Notes: a model not told the origin generated them from the sequence alone. Shown: positions 1 to 6,403, counted from the first letter of the stretch. The stretch: 8,327 nt of DNA from Flavobacteriaceae bacterium (GCA_002702385.1 NZZF01000025.1:23088-31414); one strand, 5' to 3'. Numbers and translations: made by a program.

Positions 1-783
1 GATTTGATAGTCTACAGATGTGATGAAAAAGAATATATGCTGGTTGTAAATGCAGCAAATATTGAAAAAGACTGGAATTGGTTAAATTCTCAAATAAAGA
101 AATTCAACTGTAATATACATAACGAGTCCGATAATATAGGTTTAATATCAGTTCAAGGACCAAAATCATTAGAATTAATTAATGATATATTTAATAATGA
201 TTTTGGATCTATCAAAAAATTTAATTTTAAATCATTAAATCATGGAAAATCAAAAATAACTATTTCAAATACTGGTTACACAGGATCTTCAGGTTATGAA
301 TTATATATCAATAACGATATTATAATAGATATATGGAAATCGCTTTATTCTAAAAAAGAAAAATATTCATTATGTGCAGTTGGTTTGGGTGCTCGTGATA
401 CTCTCAGAATTGAGGTAGGTTATCCATTATATGGAAATGAAATAAATGATCAAACTACTCCGTATCAAGCAAACTTGATGTGGGTTACAGATTTAAATAA
501 AGATTTTATAGGAAAAAATAAAATAGTTGAATCAATAAATAATTCGAAGAAAAAATTAGTTGGATTCAAAATGATTGATAGAGGAATACCCAGAAAAGAT
601 TATAATATTTTTGATTACGATAATAAATTAATTGGAAAAGTTACATCAGGAACTTTTTCCCCTCTATATAAAGTTGGGTTAGGTATGGCAATGATTGATT
701 TTAATGATTTTAAATCAAATGAATTTTATATTGAAAACAGAAATAAATTATCTAAAGCAATGATCACAAAATTATCAATATAA
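1..783 (+). CDS. gcvT: Aminomethyltransferase, glycine cleavage system T-protein (5' end missing)
   Basis: T-protein of the glycine cleavage system. It moves the aminomethyl carbon from the lipoylated H-protein to tetrahydrofolate, releasing ammonia and giving methylene-THF in the cytoplasm. The frame is open from base 1, so the gene begins left of the window. The first visible residues, DLIVYR, match the family's DDLIVY segment next to the catalytic Asp, so roughly 100 N-terminal residues are missing (family about 360; 260 visible). Other family marks are VVNAAN (about residues 16-21), TGYTG then YELY (about 93-102), GLGARDTLRIE (about 127-137, folate-binding region), KDFIGK, and a C-terminal barrel with a GIPRKDY segment and GKVTSGTFSP. 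An in-frame TTG at base 4 lies inside the conserved motif and is not the start. The stop is 2 bases before yebC, so the two are probably co-transcribed. Identification is secure; the N-terminal domain cannot be judged. Confidence 0.95.
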   Translation, partial: DLIVYRCDEKEYMLVVNAANIEKDWNWLNSQIKKFNCNIHNESDNIGLISVQGPKSLELINDIFNNDFGSIKKFNFKSLNHGKSKITISNTGYTGSSGYELYINNDIIIDIWKSLYSKKEKYSLCAVGLGARDTLRIEVGYPLYGNEINDQTTPYQANLMWVTDLNKDFIGKNKIVESINNSKKKLVGFKMIDRGIPRKDYNIFDYDNKLIGKVTSGTFSPLYKVGLGMAMIDFNDFKSNEFYIENRNKLSKAMITKLSI

Positions 784-785
784 AG

Positions 786-1496
786 ATGGGTAGAGCATTT
801 GAGTTCAGGAAAGCAAGAAAAATGAAAAGATGGTCAAGTATGGCCAAAACATTTACTAGAATTGGAAAAGACATTGTTATTGCTGTAAAAGATGGTGGAC
901 CTAACCCAGAAACAAACTCAAAATTAAGGGCAGTTATTCAAAATGCTAAAACAGCAAATATGCCCAAAGACAATATTCAAAGAGCTATAAAAAATGCATC
1001 TGAAAAAAATACTGAAAATTACAAGGAAATAGTTTTAGAGGGATATGGGCCACATGGAATTGCTGTTATAATTGATTGTACTACTGATAATAACAACAGA
1101 ACTGTTGCTAATGTTAGAAGTTATTTTAATAAAACTAACGGCAACTTAGGAACAAATGGTTCTGTTGAATATTTATTTGAAAAATTATGTGTATTTAGAG
1201 CAGAAATTATTGATGATTGTGAAGAACTTGAATTTGAGCTAATTGATTATGGTTTAGAAGAATTTATTGTTGATAAAGAAGAAAATGAAATTATTATTTA
1301 TGCAGAATTTGAATCTTTTGGACAAATTCAAAGTATTCTAGAAGATAAAAAAATAGAAATAAAAAGCTCTGAAATTGAAAAATTACCTAAAAACACAATT
1401 GATTTAGAAGAAGAAAAAAAGTGTGAATTTGAAAATTTTCTAGAAATGTGTGATCAAGATGATGATGTTCAAAAGATTCACCATAATTGCAGCTAG
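786..1496 (+). CDS. yebC: YebC/PmpR/TACO1-family protein
   Basis: A 236-residue protein of the YebC/TACO1 family, whose usual length is about 235-250. The family was first annotated as transcriptional regulators. More recent work links it to translation, relieving ribosome stalling at proline-rich stretches. Seen here are the Bacteroidota-style N-terminus MGRAFEFRKARKMKRW (other bacteria have MAGHSKW), FTRIGKDI, DGGPNPETNSKLR (about 37-49), NMPKDNIQRAIKNA (about 58-71), EGYGPHGIA and the NNRTVANVR segment, GSVEYLFEK (about 125-133), then the second and third domains ending in a DQDDDVQKIHHN tail like the family's DDDVQ-V-HN ending. ATG at 786 follows the gcvT stop after two bases, suggesting one transcript. 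Its TAG stop lies within a CTAG palindrome shared with the convergent acyltransferase gene. The family call is secure; the molecular role is inferred from homologues. Confidence 0.96.
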   Translation: MGRAFEFRKARKMKRWSSMAKTFTRIGKDIVIAVKDGGPNPETNSKLRAVIQNAKTANMPKDNIQRAIKNASEKNTENYKEIVLEGYGPHGIAVIIDCTTDNNNRTVANVRSYFNKTNGNLGTNGSVEYLFEKLCVFRAEIIDDCEELEFELIDYGLEEFIVDKEENEIIIYAEFESFGQIQSILEDKKIEIKSSEIEKLPKNTIDLEEEKKCEFENFLEMCDQDDDVQKIHHNCS

Positions 1497-2020
1497 GAGT
1501 TTTTAGGAACAATACCAACTACACCACTGTAAAATTTTCTCAAATACTCAAAATCTTTATCTATATTTTCAGTAGTATAAAATGGTTTTGAAAAAACTAC
1601 TTCCTTTTTTTTGGCGTCCATAGAAACTGAAACGATTGGAACATTAGCTTTTTTAGCTATATAATAAAATCCTGTTTTCCATTTATCAACTTTTTTTCTT
1701 GTACCCTCAGGTGAAAGAGCCAATCTGTAAATATTTTTGTTATTGAATTTATCAGCAATTAAGTCAACAGTTCTTGATTTACTATTTCTATTAACAGGTG
1801 AGCCACCTAAATATTTAAGAAAATAGTTTAATGGAAAAAAGAAAAGTTCTTTTTTACCAATAAAATTAATTTTAAGATTAAGAATTCTTCTTACCGGTAA
1901 GGCTACAAAAAAATCTAACCAATGGGTATGTGGAGCTACTATAATAACACACTTATTTACTGGTTTTATCTCTCCAAGTATTTTCCATCCAAAAAGAGTA
2001 CAAAAAATAAATTTAGTCAT
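1493..2020 (-). CDS. PlsC-like lysophospholipid (1-acylglycerol-3-phosphate) acyltransferase, short form
   Basis: A 175-residue acyltransferase of the PlsC/LPLAT superfamily. Such enzymes move an acyl chain from acyl-ACP or acyl-CoA onto a lysophospholipid at the inner face of the cytoplasmic membrane. Motif I is the H-x4-D pair H31/D36 in APHTHWLDF. Motif II-like residues are in IGKKEL (54-59), followed by a GGSPVNR segment (72-78). Motif III is SPEGTRKK (103-110), and a Pro (VPIV, 127-130) fits motif IV. There is no N-terminal membrane anchor, and the protein is shorter than E. coli PlsC (about 245), as expected for the compact Bacteroidota forms. ATG at 2020 overlaps the 3' end of kdsB by 8 bases, so translation is probably coupled. 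With kdsB upstream, an envelope-lipid role is likely, but the lyso-substrate (lysophosphatidate, ornithine lipid or another) cannot be told from sequence, so no symbol is given. Confidence 0.88.
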   Translation of the reverse strand: MTKFIFCTLFGWKILGEIKPVNKCVIIVAPHTHWLDFFVALPVRRILNLKINFIGKKELFFFPLNYFLKYLGGSPVNRNSKSRTVDLIADKFNNKNIYRLALSPEGTRKKVDKWKTGFYYIAKKANVPIVSVSMDAKKKEVVFSKPFYTTENIDKDFEYLRKFYSGVVGIVPKNS

Positions 2021-2741
2021 TCAACTTTTTTTTTGCTCTTTTTAAATCTTCAATAGTATCTATGGATATATATTGATTAAAAACTTCTAATATTTTTATT
2101 TTAATTCCATTTTCAATAAATCGAATTGCTTCAATCATTTCAGCTTTTTCCAGCTTAGACTTCTTTAATTTAGAAAAACTAAACAATGCTTTTTTTCTAA
2201 ATGCATAAACACCAATATGTTTATAATGTTTTAAGTTAGATTTTGATCTATTGTAAGGAAGGGGATTTCTTGAAAAATAAATAGCATTAGAATCATTATC
2301 ACAGATAACTTTAACATTATTCGGGTTATTCAAATCATCTATGTTAGAAATTTCTTTTTTAAGAGATATTACATCAATATTATTTTCTATATCTTCTTTA
2401 AAAGTATTTATAATAAGTTTCAAATCATCTTTGTTAATAAAAGGTTCATCACCTTGAACATTAATAATTATTTCACAATCAAAATTATCAGCAAATTCAG
2501 CTATTCTATCTGTACCAGTTTCATAAACTTTCGTGCTTTTTAGGTAATTAATTGAATGTTTTTTTAAAACATTAATAATTTCATCTGAATCAGTAACAAC
2601 GCACACATCATCAAATAAATTAGAAGAAAGTAAATTTTTAGATGTTAAAACAATTAAAGGAAGATCAGAAATTGATCTTAAAAGTTTTTTTTCTAACCTT
2701 GTTGATTCAAGTCTTGCAGGAACTAATGCAATGGTTCTCAC
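2013..2741 (-). CDS. kdsB: 3-deoxy-manno-octulosonate cytidylyltransferase (CMP-Kdo synthetase), GTG start
   Basis: Activates Kdo with CTP to CMP-Kdo and pyrophosphate, supplying the inner-core sugar of lipopolysaccharide; cytoplasmic. At 242 residues it has normal length. Seen in order: nucleotide-binding VPARLESTRL (7-16), VVTDSDEI (48-55), the diagnostic GTDRIAE (76-82), NVQGDEP with metal-ligand Asp98 (94-100), IYFSRNPLPY (154-163), HIGVYAFR (175-182), and ISIDTIEDL with Asp228 as the second metal ligand (225-233). The start must be GTG at 2741: going upstream in frame there are only three codons before a stop and none is ATG. One oddity is that the usual PGK after the first motif reads EKK, keeping the Lys but losing Pro-Gly. 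The next segment also departs from the common KP-IQHVYE pattern. All core residues are present, so an active enzyme is expected. It leads a two-gene operon with the PlsC-like gene. No convincing TAnnTTTG promoter was found upstream on this strand. Confidence 0.93.
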   Translation of the reverse strand: MRTIALVPARLESTRLEKKLLRSISDLPLIVLTSKNLLSSNLFDDVCVVTDSDEIINVLKKHSINYLKSTKVYETGTDRIAEFADNFDCEIIINVQGDEPFINKDDLKLIINTFKEDIENNIDVISLKKEISNIDDLNNPNNVKVICDNDSNAIYFSRNPLPYNRSKSNLKHYKHIGVYAFRKKALFSFSKLKKSKLEKAEMIEAIRFIENGIKIKILEVFNQYISIDTIEDLKRAKKKLND

Positions 2742-2774
2742 CCAATAAAATTAATGAATAAAAACAAGAAGTAA

Positions 2775-2790
2775 ATTAGACTTATCTAAT
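2775..2790. repeat. Short inverted repeat in the kdsB / 2847-gene divergent region
   Basis: ATTAGA and TCTAAT form perfect 6-base arms around a 4-base CTTA spacer. It lies 34 bases upstream of the kdsB start and 57 bases upstream of the gene at 2847. It could be a protein-binding dyad or a weak hairpin, but arms this short in AT-rich DNA can arise by chance. Confidence 0.3.
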
Positions 2791-2812
2791 AATTTTCATA
2801 ATTTAAAAAAAA

Positions 2813-2834
2813 TTGTAGTTTTGTTTGACTACAA
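2813..2834. repeat. Inverted repeat overlapping a promoter-like element
   Basis: TTGTAGT (2813-2819) and ACTACAA (2828-2834) are perfect 7-base arms around an 8-base T/G-rich spacer. The dyad covers the TAGTTTTG promoter-like element and ends 12 bases before the ATG at 2847. It could be an operator, or a hairpin if transcription starts further upstream. The repeat is seen directly; any function is inference. Confidence 0.45.
2816..2823 (+). promoter_or_regulatory. Bacteroidota-type -7 promoter element (TAnnTTTG)
   Basis: TAGTTTTG matches the Bacteroidota sigma-A -7 consensus TAnnTTTG exactly. It lies 23 bases before the ATG at 2847, so an RNA starting about 6 bases downstream would have a leader under 20 bases. 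No clear TTG -33 element sits 17-23 bases upstream, so the call rests on the -7 box and on position in the window's only divergent intergenic gap. It would drive the three-gene run from 2847 to 4808. Confidence 0.45.
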
Positions 2835-2846
2835 AAACAAATAAAC

Positions 2847-3515
2847 ATGAAATCACTTTCAGAAAAAAATAGAAAAATTATTACAATTTTACTATACCTA
2901 TTTTCCTTAGTTCTAGTTGTTTTAATAATCAATGGAATTACTGCTCCAATTGAGTTTAATAAAGTAAAAAATGAAAGATACCTAAAAGTTATTGATAGAC
3001 TTAAGGATATTCGAAATGCTCAAATTGCTTACAAAAGTGTTAATGGTTTATATTCTGACAATTTTGATTCTCTTGTAAAGTTTATTGATTCAGCTCAATT
3101 TACTATTATAGAAAAAAGAGATTCAAGCTATATGCAATACGATAGAGTTTATAGAATTGACATGCTTAGAGAGGTTATTGTTGTTGATACCCTTGGATTT
3201 GTTTCTGTTAAAGACTCACTTTTTAAGAATACTAATTCCTATAAGAACATGGCATTTGTCCCGATTGATGGTACTGACAGTAAATTTCAAATAAAAGCTG
3301 ATATTATTGATAAAAATGGATATAATGTTCCTGTTTTTGAAGTTCGTGTATCAAAAGACATCATTCTTTTCGATCAAAACAAAGACTTATTATCTCAAGA
3401 AAAGGAAACAGTTTCTGTTGATGGAGTGAACGGTCCTGATCTAGTTCTTGGGTCATTAACAGATGTGAGTACAAACGGTAACTGGCCTACAACCTTTGAT
3501 GTCGAAACAAAATAA
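2847..3515 (+). CDS. Membrane-anchored pseudopilin-like protein of unknown function
   Basis: A 222-residue protein I cannot name. A basic N-terminus (KSLSEKNRK) precedes one hydrophobic segment (about 11-33, rich in Leu, Val and Ile). The remaining 190 residues are polar, predicting a type II anchor with the bulk in the periplasm. Directly after the membrane helix comes RLKDIRNAQIAYKSVNGLYSD (51-71). It resembles the region after the pilin helix in type II secretion and type IV pseudopilins (R-IR-AQ-AY---G-Y), followed by FDSLVKFI. There is no prepilin-peptidase site (no G-F-T-L-I-E), so it is not a classical pilin. Later parts include short beta-like stretches and a conserved-looking VDGVNGPD (191-198) and NGNWP (210-214). 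ATG at 2847 follows a promoter-like element. The 3' end overlaps the DUF3822 gene by 17 bases, implying coupled expression. The CDS is well supported; any pilus-related role is a guess. Confidence 0.88.
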   Translation: MKSLSEKNRKIITILLYLFSLVLVVLIINGITAPIEFNKVKNERYLKVIDRLKDIRNAQIAYKSVNGLYSDNFDSLVKFIDSAQFTIIEKRDSSYMQYDRVYRIDMLREVIVVDTLGFVSVKDSLFKNTNSYKNMAFVPIDGTDSKFQIKADIIDKNGYNVPVFEVRVSKDIILFDQNKDLLSQEKETVSVDGVNGPDLVLGSLTDVSTNGNWPTTFDVETK

Positions 3516-4263
3516 TGTAAATATCACTCATCTTGACATATGTTTAGGTGATGATTATGCAAGCATAAAGACTTTAAATTCTGAAAAATCATCCTTCAGT
3601 AATTTTATATTAGAAAAAAAACTAAAAACAAGATCTTTAAGCGATTTTTTAGATAAGATTTTATCAGAAAAGAATATATATGAACTAAATATTGAAAATG
3701 TTAATGTTCACTTTGATAATGATTTATTTTGTTTAGTTCCAAATGAGCTTTTTGAAGAATCTCAGAAAAAAGAATATTTAAAATATATAACAAGGATTAG
3801 TAATGATGATTTTATTTCTCATGATTCAATAAATGAAATCAATGTTAAAAATGTTTTTCTTCCTTATGTTAATGTAAATAATTTATTAGTTGAAAAATTT
3901 AAAGAAATAAATTATTTTCATTACAATTCATCACTACTAAAAAAACTATTTAAACTAAACAATGAGTTACAACAAAAAAATTGTTTGTATTGTATAGTAT
4001 CTTATAAAAAATTTAAAATAGTAGCCTTTAATAAGGGAAAATTAAGTTTTTTTAACTCTTTTGAATATCAAAATTCATCTGATATTTTATATTATCTTTT
4101 AGCTACTTGTCAAAATATAAAATTGAATATTGATAAAGTTAATCTTAATTATATACTAAACTTAAAAGTTGATGATTTAATCGAGAATACCAAAAATTTT
4201 TACTCTAAATTCAATGTTGTATATGACTCAAGTTTAGATAAACAAGACTACATTTATAGTTAA
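3499..4263 (+). CDS. DUF3822 family protein
   Basis: A 254-residue protein matching the Bacteroidota-restricted DUF3822 family, typically 250-280 residues and often just upstream of rsmD. Recognisable family features are the opening ITHLDICLGDDYASI (9-23), CLVPNELF (78-85), a central LPYVNVNNLL segment, and the hallmark C-terminal block KGKLSFFNSFEY (179-190) then DILYYLLATCQNIKLN (195-210). The layout of two related halves, with a strand-rich start and a 'function-of-self' strand before NSFEY, recalls the actin-like fold of PilM-type proteins. That is my impression, not something shown here. There is no signal peptide or membrane segment, so it is probably cytoplasmic. An in-frame TTG precedes the ATG at 3499; the ATG was preferred. 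The gene overlaps its upstream neighbour by 17 bases, and its TAA overlaps the rsmD ATG by one base (TAATG). Function is unknown; a role with the membrane protein upstream is plausible from linkage. Confidence 0.87.
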   Translation: MSKQNNVNITHLDICLGDDYASIKTLNSEKSSFSNFILEKKLKTRSLSDFLDKILSEKNIYELNIENVNVHFDNDLFCLVPNELFEESQKKEYLKYITRISNDDFISHDSINEINVKNVFLPYVNVNNLLVEKFKEINYFHYNSSLLKKLFKLNNELQQKNCLYCIVSYKKFKIVAFNKGKLSFFNSFEYQNSSDILYYLLATCQNIKLNIDKVNLNYILNLKVDDLIENTKNFYSKFNVVYDSSLDKQDYIYS

Positions 4264-4808
4264 TGAGAATTATTTCCGGATCAAATGGTGGTCAAACAAT
4301 AAAAGTTCCTAAAAATTTTAAATTAAGACCAACAACAGATCAATCTAAAGAAGGTATTTTTAATATAATATCAAACTATTATGATTATAATAATCTAGAA
4401 GTACTTGATTTGTTTTCTGGAACAGGTAATATAAGTTATGAGTTTGCATCAAGAGGAGCAAAATATGTTAGGGCAATTGAGATAAACTTTAAGCATTATA
4501 ACTTTATTAAATCTGAAATTAAAAGAATGAAACTCAATATCGATGTTATTAAAAGCGATGTATTTAAATATCTAAATGTAAGTAATGACCAATTTGATAT
4601 AATTTTTGCAGATCCACCGTATAGTTTTGATTTAAAGAAATATGAATTAATTATTGATAAAATTTTTAAGTCGAAAATTATAAATAATAATGGTTTATTA
4701 GTTATTGAACATTCAAATAAAATAGAATTAAATAGATTAAAAAAATATCATGAAACAAGAAAATATGGAGGATGTTATTTTACTTTTTTTAAAAACATAA
4801 AATATTGA
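4263..4808 (+). CDS. rsmD: 16S rRNA (guanine966-N2)-methyltransferase RsmD
   Basis: SAM-dependent enzyme that methylates G966 of 16S rRNA near the ribosomal P site. The 181-residue length is normal. It starts MRIISGSNGGQTIKVP, the family signature (MRII-G---G--L-VP). It continues with LRPTTDQSKEGIFNII (21-36), SAM motif I VLDLFSGTGN (47-56), the acidic end of the next strand at AIEIN (71-75), and the catalytic motif FADPPY (115-120) typical of base-amino methyltransferases. VIEHS (147-151) is the late conserved strand. Start and stop are unambiguous: ATG at 4263 shares a base with the DUF3822 stop, a TAATG junction typical of translational coupling. It converges on the rhomboid gene across a 45-base gap with no convincing terminator. 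Confidence is high. Confidence 0.95.
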   Translation: MRIISGSNGGQTIKVPKNFKLRPTTDQSKEGIFNIISNYYDYNNLEVLDLFSGTGNISYEFASRGAKYVRAIEINFKHYNFIKSEIKRMKLNIDVIKSDVFKYLNVSNDQFDIIFADPPYSFDLKKYELIIDKIFKSKIINNNGLLVIEHSNKIELNRLKKYHETRKYGGCYFTFFKNIKY

Positions 4809-4853
4809 TAACCAGTATTTTCTTTATAGGTTTATAAATAATTTATTTTAATT

Positions 4854-5675
4854 TTATTCTTTTTTATTTCCTGCTTTAAAAAGATAATTTTTTTCATCTT
4901 TAGTAAGACTATCATATCCAGATTCTGAAATTTTATCAAGTATTTGATCAATTCTTTTTTGATCTATTTTGTTGTTATTTATATTATTCTTTTTAGACTT
5001 AGTTTTTGACCTAAATAAACTAATTAATGAAAACAGGTTGAAACCTTGATAATTATATTTTAACATACAATAACCAGTAATAGCACCACCAATGTGAGCA
5101 ATATGACCACCAGAGTTACCACTTGGTATTTGTATTATATCTAGAATTAATAAAAAAACTGCAATATAAACTAACTTAATATTTGCTATAAATAATCTTA
5201 TACTCAAATTTGGACTGTACGAGGTTAAATAAAACAAAACCGCCATTACACCTGCAGATGAACCAATCATCTGTGAAGCTGTTCCTCTAAAAACAGGAAA
5301 AACATTATAACTAATAACATAAAACAATCCTCCAAAAATTATCCCATTAAAAAAAACACTGTAAATTAATTTCTCTCCGAATATGTTTTGCAGTAAATTC
5401 CCAAAATAATATAACATTAACATATTCCAAAAAAGATGATAAAAACCACCGTGAATGAAGCCATAGGTAAAAACCGACCATGGTTTTAATATCAATTTCA
5501 TTAAATCAGGCTCAATTGTAAAAAAACCTATAAAGTTAAAATTTTCAAGAGTAAATAAATAAGTAAACGTTTCAAAAAAGAAAGGAACTATAAATAAAAT
5601 AATATTAATGATAATTAGTTTCTGAACAGAGTTAGAAGTCCTGTAAAAGTTTTCAATTTTATCTCTTAATTCCAT
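4854..5675 (-). CDS. Rhomboid family intramembrane serine protease with C-terminal cytosolic tail (second of tandem pair)
   Basis: A 273-residue polytopic membrane protease that cleaves within or near substrate transmembrane helices. Hydrophobic segments begin at about 19, 78, 103, 133, 168 and 190, consistent with the six-helix rhomboid core. Active-site marks are H80-LFW-N84 (oxyanion region), nucleophile Ser140 in GSSAG (138-142), and His194 in HIAHIGG (191-197). The residue after the Ser is Ala, not the classical Gly, a variant I associate with many Bacteroidota rhomboids. After the last helix is an Asn/Lys-rich linker (about 222-238). A compact tail follows, IDQILDKISESGYDSLT (242-258) then KDEKNYLF, resembling the small DUF6576-type domain appended to Bacteroidota rhomboids. 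ATG at 5675 overlaps the upstream rhomboid gene by 10 bases. Substrate is unknown. Activity is likely because the catalytic residues are intact. Confidence 0.92.
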   Translation of the reverse strand: MELRDKIENFYRTSNSVQKLIIINIILFIVPFFFETFTYLFTLENFNFIGFFTIEPDLMKLILKPWSVFTYGFIHGGFYHLFWNMLMLYYFGNLLQNIFGEKLIYSVFFNGIIFGGLFYVISYNVFPVFRGTASQMIGSSAGVMAVLFYLTSYSPNLSIRLFIANIKLVYIAVFLLILDIIQIPSGNSGGHIAHIGGAITGYCMLKYNYQGFNLFSLISLFRSKTKSKKNNINNNKIDQKRIDQILDKISESGYDSLTKDEKNYLFKAGNKKE

Positions 5676-6403
5676 CTTCTATTATTAAATTGATTTCTCT
5701 TCCAATACCACATCATAATAAAACCTGTAAGAGCTCCACCTAAATGTGCAAAATGAGCAATTGGGCCAATTGAAGCAGATGTAAAGCCAAAGAAGATATC
5801 TCCAACAATTAATAAAGGTACTAGAAACTTTGCTTTGATTGGAATAGGGGGAAATAACAGCATTAGCTTTGAATTTGGAAATAAAAAAGCGAATGCTACA
5901 ACAACACCATATATTGCTCCAGAAGCGCCTACCATAACTGCATTGTAATCATAATACATGGATGCGAGTCTATTTTCAGAAATAAAATCTAAAATATCTT
6001 GATCATATCTTCCAGATAAAAGTATATCGTTAACATCTTGTGATGTTAAACCAAAACTAAATAACTCACTTGTAACTGATTGTATATTTAAATAATATGC
6101 TGTTAACTGAACTAATGCAGCTCCAACCCCGCATGAAAAATAAAAGAAAATGAATTTATTATTTCCCCAAACATTAACCAAAGTAGATCCAAACATCCAC
6201 AAAGCCAACATATTAAATGCAATATGTGCTAAATTTCCATGCATAAACATATGAGTGAAAATTTGAGAAACTATAAATTTTTCATTTTCAAAGTAATGAA
6301 GAGATAAAATGTCGTTACTAATTTCAGAGGAAAACTGAGTCCCAACAAAAAAAATAATGTTAATAATCAGTAAGTGCTTTATTATTCTTGGCGTTGACAT
6401 CAT
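5666..6403 (-). CDS. Rhomboid family intramembrane serine protease with large insertion (first of tandem pair)
   Basis: A 245-residue rhomboid protease of the cytoplasmic membrane. Key marks are HGNLAHIAFNMLALWMFG with H60 and N64 of the H-x3-N motif, classical GASGAIYG (159-166) with nucleophile Ser161, and HFAHLGGALTG (217-227) with catalytic His220. Between helix 3 and the catalytic helix, about residues 104-157 form a polar, acidic insertion (around SQDVNDILLSGRYDQDILDF) that smaller rhomboids such as E. coli GlpG lack. It probably faces the periplasm near the active site and could affect substrate entry. The C-terminus is short and basic, ending just after the last helix. ATG at 6403 forms an ATGA overlap with the mutL stop. 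A second ATG immediately follows, so the true start could be one codon later. It lies in the mutL operon, as is common in Bacteroidota; no functional link to repair is implied. Confidence 0.93.
   Translation of the reverse strand: MMSTPRIIKHLLIINIIFFVGTQFSSEISNDILSLHYFENEKFIVSQIFTHMFMHGNLAHIAFNMLALWMFGSTLVNVWGNNKFIFFYFSCGVGAALVQLTAYYLNIQSVTSELFSFGLTSQDVNDILLSGRYDQDILDFISENRLASMYYDYNAVMVGASGAIYGVVVAFAFLFPNSKLMLLFPPIPIKAKFLVPLLIVGDIFFGFTSASIGPIAHFAHLGGALTGFIMMWYWKRNQFNNRRWN

Noticed and set aside
4..6. TTG as the start of gcvT
   Set aside because: The frame is open to base 1 and the TTG sits inside the conserved DLIVY segment; about 100 N-terminal residues of the family are missing, so the gene is cut by the window edge.
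2026..2034. Nine-A run (minus strand) near the end of kdsB as a slippage site making a KdsB-acyltransferase fusion
   Set aside because: Reading through with one A lost or gained meets a stop (TGA) within a few codons in both cases, so no fusion protein results.
2742..2846. A kdsB promoter on the minus strand
   Set aside because: I searched for TAnnTTTG on the minus strand and found only poor matches, so none was annotated.
3496..3498. TTG one codon upstream of the DUF3822 ATG as start
   Set aside because: The adjacent in-frame ATG at 3499 is the stronger start and adds no loss of conserved sequence.
4834..4846. ATAAAT-A-ATTTAT inverted repeat as a terminator between rsmD and the rhomboid gene
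   Set aside because: All-AT stem with a one-base loop is too weak; a T-rich flank is expected by chance in this DNA.
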